Part shown: positions 1 to 5,525 of the stretch, piece by piece | Layout: each line of letters opens with the position of its first letter | How positions within the stretch are numbered: the first letter of the stretch is position 1 | Origin: an uncultured Elusimicrobiales bacterium | GTDB taxonomy: Bacteria > Elusimicrobiota > Elusimicrobia > Elusimicrobiales > Elusimicrobiaceae | DNA: 6,144 nucleotides | NCBI GenBank assembly: GCA_934644855.1 | Contig: CAKUDJ010000058.1 | Span: 1 to 6,144, forward strand | Reading direction: 5' to 3' | Notes under the pieces: model-generated | Told to the model about the DNA's origin: nothing | The model's database searches: none | What the model saw: only the letters and a program-made list of their open reading frames with translations | Translations under genes and position numbers: made by a program

Positions 1-1
1 C

Positions 2-1384
2 ACTTACGGCCTGTTATGGGCGGCGCGCAAAATTACGCTCGGCAAAAAAGCCGTTTGGGCGGTGTGCCTGCTGTGGCTTTGCGCATTTTTGACATACCAC
101 TCCTTGCACGCCTGGGGAAAATTTATGTTGGTGCCGTCCGTATTGGCGCAAGTTTCTTATATGCCGTGGGCCAACCCGTTAAGCGCCAACCGCAAACTGC
201 GCAAAATGGGCTTTGAGCCGAAAAGCGAGCCGTACGCAGATCCCAAAAAAGGCACGCTGAATTATCCGCTGCACCCGATGGCGTGTCCGGCCACCCCTAA
301 AACCAACATTTTGGTTATTTTAATTGATGCGTGGCGCGCGGACAGTTTTACTAAAGAAGTAATGCCTCACACCTGGGCCGCTTACAAAAACGCGCAGGCG
401 TGGTATTTTACCAACCATTTAAGCGGCGGCAACGCCACGGAAGCCGGTGTGTTTTCGCTCTTTTACTCCATGCCGTATTTATATTGGGATTCTTTTACCG
501 GGCAAACCCGCCAGCCAATCCTTATGGAAGAACTGCAAGCCAAAGGCTACCAAATGGGCATTTTTGCCAGTTCCAAACTAAACAGCCCGGCGTTTAATAA
601 AAACATCTTCTCCCAGGTAAAAAACCTGCGGGTGGAATCCAAAGGCGCCACCAAAGTAGCGCGGGACAGAGATATGCAAAAGGACTTTTTGCATTTTCTG
701 AAAAACCGGGATAAAAACGCGCCCTTTTTCGGCTTTTTATTTTATGATGCCGCCCACGGGCAGGAATTCCCGCAAGGGGGCGATAAATTTAAGCCGGTGG
801 GGGAAGAAATGAACTATTTGGTACTTACCAAAAATACGGACCCCACCCCTTATATGAACCGCTACAAAAACGCCGTGTATTTTATAGACGGCCTTTTGGG
901 GCAAGTATTTGAAACCCTAAAAGCCCAAGGGTTGAGCGACAACACGCTGGTTATTTTGACCGGGGACCACGGGCAGGAAATTAACGACACCCGCCACAAC
1001 TTTTGGGGGCATAACAGCAATTTTGCCCAATGGCAAACGCAGGTGCCGCTGCTTATGTGGTGGCCGGGGCATACAGGGGGAGAAAAGGCTTACCGCACCG
1101 CCCATTATGATGTGGTGCCGTTCCTCTTAACGCATATTTTAGGTTGCACTAATCCGCCCGGGGATTATTCCACCGGCACGGATTTATTGGACGAAACCCC
1201 GCGGCCTTATACCGTCATTTCCAGTTATACCAAAAAAGCCATTCAAACCGGGGATAATCTCTCCGTGATAGACAATTACGGCTACTTGGAACATTACGAT
1301 AAAAACTATCAAAAGCTCCCCACAGGGGCGGACCCCAAGGCCCTTACACAGGCATTTAAGGAATTTGCCAAATTTTATAAATAA
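2..1384 (+). CDS. yejM: YejM/PbgA-like inner-membrane protein with periplasmic sulfatase-fold domain (5' truncated by window edge)
   Basis: The frame is open from base 2, so the true start lies upstream and the visible 460 residues are the C-terminal part. Residues 17-35 form a hydrophobic helix matching the last membrane segment of the DUF3413 region. A linker follows, ending in an LNYPL motif typical of YejM, then an alkaline-phosphatase/sulfatase-fold domain from about residue 100 to the end. YejM-like landmarks include NILVILIDAWR, SGGNATEAGVFSLFY, GYQMGIFAS, QVPLLMWWPG and a late DYSTGTDL. In enterobacteria YejM (PbgA/LapC) is an LPS sensor that controls LpxC turnover through LapB, so an envelope role is likely by homology. 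Unlike E. coli YejM, this copy keeps a complete candidate metal/nucleophile set: Asp109 (326-328), Thr146 (437-439), Asp322-His323 (965-970) and His337 (1010-1012). It may therefore be an active hydrolase or phosphoglycerol/phosphoethanolamine transferase. No close terminator follows before the next gene. Confidence 0.85.
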   Translation, partial: TYGLLWAARKITLGKKAVWAVCLLWLCAFLTYHSLHAWGKFMLVPSVLAQVSYMPWANPLSANRKLRKMGFEPKSEPYADPKKGTLNYPLHPMACPATPKTNILVILIDAWRADSFTKEVMPHTWAAYKNAQAWYFTNHLSGGNATEAGVFSLFYSMPYLYWDSFTGQTRQPILMEELQAKGYQMGIFASSKLNSPAFNKNIFSQVKNLRVESKGATKVARDRDMQKDFLHFLKNRDKNAPFFGFLFYDAAHGQEFPQGGDKFKPVGEEMNYLVLTKNTDPTPYMNRYKNAVYFIDGLLGQVFETLKAQGLSDNTLVILTGDHGQEINDTRHNFWGHNSNFAQWQTQVPLLMWWPGHTGGEKAYRTAHYDVVPFLLTHILGCTNPPGDYSTGTDLLDETPRPYTVISSYTKKAIQTGDNLSVIDNYGYLEHYDKNYQKLPTGADPKALTQAFKEFAKFYK

Positions 1385-1401
1385 TTATTGAATAAATATT
1401 A

Positions 1402-1407
1402 TATACT
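1402..1407 (+). promoter_or_regulatory. Possible -10 box for the DUF805 gene
   Basis: TATACT lies in the AT-rich 57-base gap between the YejM-like gene and the DUF805 gene, 34 bases before the TTG and 40 before the ATG. No convincing -35 box sits 16-18 bases upstream, and there is no TGn extension, so this is a weak call. If real, it would give a short leader containing the AGGGAGG ribosome site. Otherwise the gene may be transcribed with the YejM-like gene. Confidence 0.3.
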
Positions 1408-1430
1408 CTTAGGTAAGTTGTTTATATTTT

Positions 1431-1437
1431 AGGGAGG
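1431..1437 (+). promoter_or_regulatory. Shine-Dalgarno AGGGAGG that bears on the DUF805 start
   Basis: A strong purine-rich site. It leaves 4 bases before the TTG at 1442 and 10 bases before the ATG at 1448. ATG and the more usual spacing favour 1448, but TTG at 1442 cannot be excluded. Confidence 0.75.
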
Positions 1438-1447
1438 TTTTTTGAAT

Positions 1448-1801
1448 ATGAAATACTTGTTAGACCCGCTTGTAAAACAGTATGCGGATTTTAGCGGCCG
1501 CGCCAACCGCAAACAATTCTGGCTATATGCGTTGTGGTTGATAGTAGTATATATGGCAATAGGCGTGGTAGGTGCGGTATTGGGCGAAAAAGCCGGCAAC
1601 GTCTTTATTGCCTTGGCGGGGTTAGCTTTAATAGTGCCTAACTTGGCCATTACGGTACGCCGCTTGCACGATACGGACCGCTCCGGCTGGTGGGTTTTGA
1701 TTGGCCTTTTGCCGCTTATCGGCGGGTTAATCTTATTTGTATTTGAACTTTTACCCGGCACCCCGGGGGAAAACCGCTTCGGCAGACAACCCCTAGACTA
1801 A
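1448..1801 (+). CDS. DUF805 family small integral membrane protein
   Basis: A 117-residue protein with all the usual DUF805 landmarks in order. These are FSGRANRKQFW (residues 15-25), a Pro64-Asn65 kink, RRLHDTDRSGWW (71-82), PLIGG (89-93) and a C-terminal PGTPGENRFG (103-112). Hydrophobic segments at about 25-45, 52-68 and 82-101 suggest three membrane helices. Length is typical of the family, whose function is not established; it is often annotated as an inner-membrane protein YhaH/YhaI type. The start at 1448 is chosen from the AGGGAGG at 1431-1437; an in-frame TTG at 1442 would add two residues. The gene is closed by a strong terminator 17 bases after its stop, so it ends its transcription unit. 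Nothing in the neighbourhood gives it a specific role. Confidence 0.88.
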   Translation: MKYLLDPLVKQYADFSGRANRKQFWLYALWLIVVYMAIGVVGAVLGEKAGNVFIALAGLALIVPNLAITVRRLHDTDRSGWWVLIGLLPLIGGLILFVFELLPGTPGENRFGRQPLD

Positions 1802-1818
1802 ACCTTGTCTTTACACGG

Positions 1819-1848
1819 CCCCGGGTTTTTAGTAAAACCCGGGGTTTT
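1819..1848 (+). terminator. Rho-independent terminator after the DUF805 gene
   Basis: A perfect 11-bp stem, CCCCGGGTTTT (1819-1829) with AAAACCCGGGG (1834-1844), has a 4-base loop (TAGT) and is followed by TTTTCT. It follows the DUF805 stop by 17 bases. Its right arm lies where the -35 box of the next gene's promoter would be. Confidence 0.88.
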
Positions 1849-1859
1849 CTCATGTATTT

Positions 1860-1868
1860 TGCTAAAAT
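1860..1868 (+). promoter_or_regulatory. Extended -10 promoter (TGC-TAAAAT) for the phosphodiesterase gene
   Basis: TGC at 1860-1862 directly precedes TAAAAT at 1863-1868, a TGn-extended -10. Only six bases (AGATAT) separate it from the ATG at 1875. Transcription starting seven bases after the box would begin on the A of ATG, giving a leaderless mRNA. No recognisable -35 is present at 16-18 bases; that position is occupied by the terminator stem. This fits a promoter that relies on the extended -10. Confidence 0.6.
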
Positions 1869-1874
1869 AGATAT

Positions 1875-2663
1875 ATGAAAAAATTTACCCCTTTTTTATG
1901 GCTTGCCGTTTTGTTGGCGGCGGGTGCGTACGCCCCTTTTATGCGGGGCTATGCCGCCCGGATGACGGCCCCGCTATCCACTCCGCTCACTCCGCCGCAG
2001 CAAGAGGCCCTTACAAGCGGTTTTCAGCCGCCGTCTGCCCGCTTTTTGCATAAAGTAAACACGCGCTACCGCGCCCGCAAAAAAGATGCGTTGTACCCCG
2101 GGTTTGAAATAGATATTCTCCGTCACCCCAACGGAAACCTGGTTGTGGCGCACGACGAAACGGAACTGCCCTACGCCGTGACTCTGCCGGATTTACTGGC
2201 CGTTATCAAGCACCCGGCAGAAAAAACCTACTGGTTGGACTTAAAAATCCCGCTGACGGACGAAGATTTGCGCTATTTACAACAGGTGGCACAGCACTTT
2301 CACATTTCCCCGGAGCGCTTTATGTTTGAAGCCGCCCCCGGCCCGACGGCAGAGCGGTTAAAAAAATACGGCTTTTCATTGCTCTTGCAAATCCCGGACG
2401 GATTTGACGAAGACGGCAACGACCCGCTCAAACGCGCCCGATTAAACGCGCAATTAGCCGAATCTCTGCAAAAATACCAACCGCAGGCGGTGGCGGGCAG
2501 TTTTGGCAAATACAAGTATTTGCAGGCGTACTTTCCCCATACGCGCAAAGCCATTTATTATTCCAGCACCAAACGCCCGAGCCTAAAAAAGCGTTATTTG
2601 GCGCAAGAAATGCAAAAAGACCCCACCGTAGTTATTTTTATGTTAGACGAATATAATTTTTAA
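1875..2663 (+). CDS. Exported PLC-like/glycerophosphodiesterase-superfamily phosphodiesterase (divergent)
   Basis: A 262-residue protein. Residues 1-20 (MKK followed by a hydrophobic core ending in AYA) look like a signal peptide or N-terminal anchor, which also fixes the start. The body resembles the TIM-barrel PLC-like/GDPD superfamily. It has LHKVN (His59, Asn62), GFEIDI (Glu78, Asp80), VVAHDE (His93, Asp94) and YWLDLK (Asp122, Lys124). The two His plus Glu/Asp pattern is the general acid-base and metal set of GDPD enzymes, but the usual HRG...ENT opening is replaced by HKVN. That opening recalls the HxVN variants seen in FAM151/menorin-like proteins and in some capsule-locus phosphodiesterases. 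Substrate is unknown; a phosphodiester in the periplasm is a reasonable inference. There is no Shine-Dalgarno before the ATG. The HD hydrolase gene follows 10 bases downstream, so the two form an operon. Confidence 0.7.
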   Translation: MKKFTPFLWLAVLLAAGAYAPFMRGYAARMTAPLSTPLTPPQQEALTSGFQPPSARFLHKVNTRYRARKKDALYPGFEIDILRHPNGNLVVAHDETELPYAVTLPDLLAVIKHPAEKTYWLDLKIPLTDEDLRYLQQVAQHFHISPERFMFEAAPGPTAERLKKYGFSLLLQIPDGFDEDGNDPLKRARLNAQLAESLQKYQPQAVAGSFGKYKYLQAYFPHTRKAIYYSSTKRPSLKKRYLAQEMQKDPTVVIFMLDEYNF

Positions 2664-2667
2664 GGAG
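2662..2667 (+). promoter_or_regulatory. Shine-Dalgarno AAGGAG for the HD hydrolase gene
   Basis: AAGGAG overlaps the stop codon of the preceding gene and leaves six bases before ATG 2674. This canonical site for an operon-internal gene contrasts with the absence of one before the first gene of the operon. Confidence 0.9.
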
Positions 2668-2673
2668 AACCCC

Positions 2674-3261
2674 ATGCACACCACCCGCATTACGCGCACG
2701 GACGCGCTAAATTTACTCAAAAAATACAATCAGGAGCCGTTCCACTTGCTCCATGCGCTTACGGTGGAAGCCGTTATGCGCCGTTTAGCCGTACAGTTAG
2801 GCTATGCGGACGAGGCGGACTTTTGGGCCTTGTGCGGGCTATTGCACGATATAGATTTTGAAAAATTCCCGCAAGCGCATTGCCAAAAAGCGCCCGAGTT
2901 ATTGGCGGAACTTCAGGCCGAGCCGGAGCTGGTGCATGCGGTATGCAGCCACGGCTACGGAATAACGGTAGACACGCGGCCGGAACACGAAATGGAAAAA
3001 GTCCTTTTTGCGGTGGACGAACTGACCGGGCTGATTGGCGCGGCGGCCAAAATGCGCCCGTCCAAAAGCACGCAGGATATGGAGCTTTCCAGCTTAAAAA
3101 AGAAGTTTAAGGATAAAAAATTTGCGGCAGGCTGTTCGCGCGATATTATTAAAAAAGGGGCCGAATTACTGGGTTGGGAGTTGGATAAACTGTTAGAAAC
3201 CACCCTTTGCGCCATGCGGGAAACGGAAAAAACCGTTCAACAGGAACAGACCTACTTATAA
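2674..3261 (+). CDS. HD superfamily hydrolase (COG2316-like predicted metal-dependent phosphohydrolase)
   Basis: A 195-residue cytoplasmic protein with no signal peptide or membrane segment. The HD-domain metal ligands are visible in order: His27 (in HLLHALTVE), His58-Asp59 (in LLHDIDFE), His93 (in CSHGYG) and Asp115 (in AVDELTGLI). The C-terminal part, with MRPSKS at about 127-132, a KKKFKDKKFAAGCSRDIIKKGAELLG stretch at about 142-167 and a final helical segment, is characteristic of a small, widespread HD family seen in clostridia and other anaerobes. Length is normal for that group. The family is assumed to hydrolyse a phosphate ester or nucleotide, but I know of no assigned substrate. It is the second gene of an operon, 10 bases after the exported phosphodiesterase gene, with its own strong ribosome site, and is followed by a terminator. 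The operon context is suggestive but does not establish a shared pathway. Confidence 0.88.
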   Translation: MHTTRITRTDALNLLKKYNQEPFHLLHALTVEAVMRRLAVQLGYADEADFWALCGLLHDIDFEKFPQAHCQKAPELLAELQAEPELVHAVCSHGYGITVDTRPEHEMEKVLFAVDELTGLIGAAAKMRPSKSTQDMELSSLKKKFKDKKFAAGCSRDIIKKGAELLGWELDKLLETTLCAMRETEKTVQQEQTYL

Positions 3262-3279
3262 AAATGGCTCCACACCAGA

Positions 3280-3307
3280 GGGCGGCTTTTGTTAGCCGCC
3301 CTTTTTT
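3280..3307 (+). terminator. Rho-independent terminator after the HD gene, in the convergent gap
   Basis: GGGCGGCT (3280-3287), a 6-base loop (TTTGTT), AGCCGCCC (3294-3301) and six T bases (3302-3307). The T-run overlaps the stop codon of the convergent sirtuin gene. Read on the minus strand, the same hairpin sits directly after the sirtuin stop but is followed by TCTGGT rather than a T-run, so it would be a weaker terminator in that direction. Confidence 0.88.
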
Positions 3308-4040
3308 ATAACTTCATTTCCTTTTCTAGCGCAGTAAAAAACTCCGTGGCTTTCATAGGAAAGTACAAATCGCTTACGCTGTCCGTATAGGCGGACGGCA
3401 AGGTGTTTACCTCTATAATTTTAGCGCCGTGTTCCTTGGCGGCAAGCGGCAGGCTGCAAGCGGGCATTACCTGCCCTGCCGTACCCACCACCAGCATAAC
3501 ATCCGCCTGCGCGGCCAGTTCTTCACTGGCGGCATACACACGCGGGTTGATACCCTCGCCATAAAACACAAAATCGGGTTTTAGCACCCCGCCGCAAAAG
3601 CACAGAGGGGGAACCTCGTCTAAATTTACATCTTCCGTTTGGTATTTGCGCAAGCACCGCGGGCAAGAAAGCGTATGAATAGTACCGTGGAACTCTTGCA
3701 CATTTTTAGAGCCCGCCGCCTGGTGCAAACCGTCAATATTTTGCGTAATTACGCCTTTTAACAAGCCTTTTTGCTCCAAATCGGCCAGTACAAGGTGCGC
3801 CTTGTTGGGGCGTGCCTCGCCCATACTGGAAAAAAATATTTTTTTCATTTCCTGCCAGGATTTCCGCGGGTGTTCATAAAAAAAGTTGATTTCTATAAAT
3901 TTAGGGTCATATTGCGTCCATAGGCCGCCTTTACCCGTAAAAGGGGGGATGCCGCTTTCCACGCTTACACCCGCCCCGGTAAACGCCACGCCAAAGCGGG
4001 CATTTTTGATTAAATCGGCTGCTTGTTGAATAGTAGACAT
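3306..4040 (-). CDS. cobB: Sir2-family NAD-dependent protein deacylase (sirtuin)
   Basis: A 244-residue protein, the usual length for bacterial sirtuins. Visible motifs are GAGVSVESGIP (22-32) of the NAD-binding Rossmann region, TQNIDGLHQAAG (99-110) and catalytic His118 in EFHG. The zinc-ribbon cysteines are Cys126/Cys129 and Cys147/Cys149, the second pair being CxC. They are followed by LKPDFVFYGE (153-162), then VVGTAGQVMPA and IIEVN near the C-terminus. It should remove acyl groups from lysines using NAD+ in the cytoplasm. The YxxR pocket typical of SIRT5/E. coli CobB desuccinylases is not seen, so deacetylation is the more likely activity. An oddity is that the usual IPDFRG loop reads IPPFTG, replacing the conserved Arg with Thr35. 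The ATG has no Shine-Dalgarno but has a promoter immediately upstream. The protease gene ends 24 bases upstream on the same strand, so read-through is also possible. Confidence 0.93.
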   Translation of the reverse strand: MSTIQQAADLIKNARFGVAFTGAGVSVESGIPPFTGKGGLWTQYDPKFIEINFFYEHPRKSWQEMKKIFFSSMGEARPNKAHLVLADLEQKGLLKGVITQNIDGLHQAAGSKNVQEFHGTIHTLSCPRCLRKYQTEDVNLDEVPPLCFCGGVLKPDFVFYGEGINPRVYAASEELAAQADVMLVVGTAGQVMPACSLPLAAKEHGAKIIEVNTLPSAYTDSVSDLYFPMKATEFFTALEKEMKL

Positions 4041-4047
4041 ATAAGGT

Positions 4048-4076
4048 ATTGTAGCACTAAAAAATTAATCGTTCAA
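4048..4076 (-). promoter_or_regulatory. Sigma70-type promoter of the sirtuin gene, placing the start site at the ATG
   Basis: Reading the minus strand, TTGAAC (-35, 4076-4071) is followed by 17 bases and TACAAT (-10, 4053-4048), with TGC just before the -10 (4056-4054). Seven bases then lead to the ATG at 4040. Transcription would start at or one base before the ATG. The -35 lies inside the last codons of the upstream protease gene. Confidence 0.72.
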
Positions 4077-5390
4077 ATCCGTAAGTACGGGCAGGCGGGC
4101 GGTTTCGTTGCGGCGGGTAAAATAAGCCTCTGCTTGGGCGGTGGGAACAGGCTGTTCTTGCACGCGGACAACTTTGCCCGCTTGGTAAACGGCGCGCACC
4201 GCGCGGTAAGCGTTTCCTTGCCGGTAAACAATCAGCCAGGCGCCTTTTTTGGTGCCGTCCTGCGCGCTGAACCCGCGCACATACACTTGCGCATTGGGGG
4301 GGAAATTCCACGCCATTTGCAAATCCATACTCATAGCGGCTAACGGGCCCCAACTTTCATAAAGTAAGGTGCGCTCTTTAGGCGTATTAGGCGTTAAGCT
4401 CCAAAGCGTTTGAACCCCTTTGGAAAGGCGGCGCTTGACCGGGGTGATTTGTGCCACTTGCTCTACGCCGTCCGTATAAGACGCACTATTTGGGCAGAAA
4501 CCGGCAAACGTGCGCGGGCCTTTCCCATAGCGCCCGAGCAAGGTAAGCATGCCGTCCGTTTCCGCACAGCCGATGGGGTCATATAAGCGGCGCATAATGC
4601 CTTGGCCGGGGGTACTGGTCAGGTGCAGGGGGTCTGCATTGTTGGCGGTATATTCGTCCGCCAAACCGAAAGCGTGGCCCAATTCGTGCGTAATGGCGGC
4701 AAAATAGGTGGGGCCGTCGTAAGAATACAAACGGTTTAATTGCCACAAGCGGCGTTGGTCCGCGGGCGTGTACGGCTCTTGGGCGATACGGTTTAACAGG
4801 GGGAGCCGTTTAGCCAACACCGCTTTTTGCTCCGCATTTAATATATGTACGGCTATCCGGTCTGTATCCTGCAACAAGCCCGCATAGCGGGGCATTACGC
4901 AAATAAACGGCGCGGCGGATTTATAATCTTCCATATAAAAAGCGGTTGATTTACGGAAGTAAGTTTCACAATAATTTTTAGAAATCAAAATGCTGATGTC
5001 CGCCTGCCGGGGCGCGCCAGACGGTGCAAAATAATCCGCCCCCGCCGGGTGGGCGGACAAATCGCACGCTACTTGCTTAAACCGGGCATTTTTTAAGAGG
5101 GGGAGAACGGCGGCAAATTCTTTACCGCGGCCCGCAGTTTCTATTTGCAGGGCTATACCGTAGGTCCACTCTTTCAGCGCGGCGCGGGTGTAGAGGGCCG
5201 CTTCCGGGCGGGAAATATCCAGAGCTTCTTTGGCACCCAATTCCACGCAATAGGTAATAGGCTGTTGTTTGGCTAATTTGTCCGCCAAAAAAAGCGACGG
5301 TTTAACGGCCACGTTTTCCAAATGTCCAAACGGGGCCGCCCACGCAAGCGCGGATACACACAAAGCGGACAAAGTAAAAAAGATTCTCAT
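4065..5390 (-). CDS. Secreted metzincin-like zinc metalloprotease (HExxHxxGxxD; M64-like flavour)
   Basis: A 441-residue protein. Residues 1-18 form a classical signal peptide (MRIFF, hydrophobic core, ALAWA before Ala19), fixing the start and placing the enzyme outside the cytoplasm. The active site is HELGHAFGLADEY (235-247), with His235, His239 and apparently Asp245 as zinc ligands and Glu236 as the general base. GIMRR (264-268), 21 residues after Asp245, is a plausible Met-turn. The LADEY tail and the later IMR and FC motifs recall M64 (IgA peptidase-like) proteins, while HExxHxxGxxD also occurs in snapalysins (M7), so the family is uncertain. About 215 residues precede the site, with ADISILIS (130-137) and FICVMPR (162-168) as likely core strands. 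The mature part has six Cys (48, 109, 141, 164, 275, 299), enough for three disulfides. A C-terminal region of about 140 residues has no recognised domain. The gene has its own promoter and no Shine-Dalgarno. Confidence 0.8.
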   Translation of the reverse strand: MRIFFTLSALCVSALAWAAPFGHLENVAVKPSLFLADKLAKQQPITYCVELGAKEALDISRPEAALYTRAALKEWTYGIALQIETAGRGKEFAAVLPLLKNARFKQVACDLSAHPAGADYFAPSGAPRQADISILISKNYCETYFRKSTAFYMEDYKSAAPFICVMPRYAGLLQDTDRIAVHILNAEQKAVLAKRLPLLNRIAQEPYTPADQRRLWQLNRLYSYDGPTYFAAITHELGHAFGLADEYTANNADPLHLTSTPGQGIMRRLYDPIGCAETDGMLTLLGRYGKGPRTFAGFCPNSASYTDGVEQVAQITPVKRRLSKGVQTLWSLTPNTPKERTLLYESWGPLAAMSMDLQMAWNFPPNAQVYVRGFSAQDGTKKGAWLIVYRQGNAYRAVRAVYQAGKVVRVQEQPVPTAQAEAYFTRRNETARLPVLTDLND

Positions 5391-5396
5391 ACATTA

Positions 5397-5425
5397 AGTA
5401 TATCCGTATGAGCCGGGCGCCGCAA
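5397..5425 (-). promoter_or_regulatory. Sigma70-type promoter of the metalloprotease gene, placing the start site at the ATG
   Basis: On the minus strand, TTGCGG (-35, 5425-5420) is followed by exactly 17 bases and TATACT (-10, 5402-5397). Only TAATGT separates the -10 from the ATG at 5390, so a start seven bases after the box falls on the A of the ATG. No ribosome-binding sequence fits in this gap. Confidence 0.75.
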
Positions 5426-5472
5426 GGGCCAAAAGACCCATTTTTTATATTGGGCCCGCGTATAGATAGAAC

Positions 5473-5503
5473 ACAGCCCCGGAGGCGTACTCTCCGGGGC
5501 TGT
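5473..5503 (-). terminator. Terminator-like hairpin after the APC antiporter gene
   Basis: A perfect 12-bp stem, ACAGCCCCGGAG (5473-5484) with CTCCGGGGCTGT (5492-5503), has a 7-base loop. It begins 22 bases after the antiporter stop on the minus strand. The sequence after the stem in that direction is GTTCTATCT, T-rich but not a clean T-run. It separates the antiporter from the protease gene, which has its own promoter. The remaining bases of this 135-base gap (5391-5525) hold only that promoter as far as I can see. Confidence 0.7.
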
Positions 5504-5525
5504 TTGGTCTGGGCAAGCACGCGGA

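Noticed and set aside
62..64. GTG as the start of the YejM-like gene
   Set aside because: The frame is open back to base 2 and the upstream residues fit a cytoplasmic loop before the last membrane helix, so the gene is cut by the window edge.
1429..1761. Minus-strand open frame of 110 codons opposite the DUF805 gene
   Set aside because: Its translation is low-complexity and resembles no family I know, while the plus strand carries a complete DUF805 protein with all motifs and a ribosome site.
4023..4353. Open frames on both strands overlapping the end of the protease gene (4023-4343 plus, 4057-4353 minus)
   Set aside because: Arg/Ala-rich shadow translations without ribosome sites or motifs; the protease frame and the sirtuin promoter account for this sequence.
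5426..5458. Possible second hairpin (GGGCC ... GGCCC) between the antiporter terminator and the protease promoter
   Set aside because: The arms are only five bases with a loop of over 20 bases and overlap the -35 region; not convincing.
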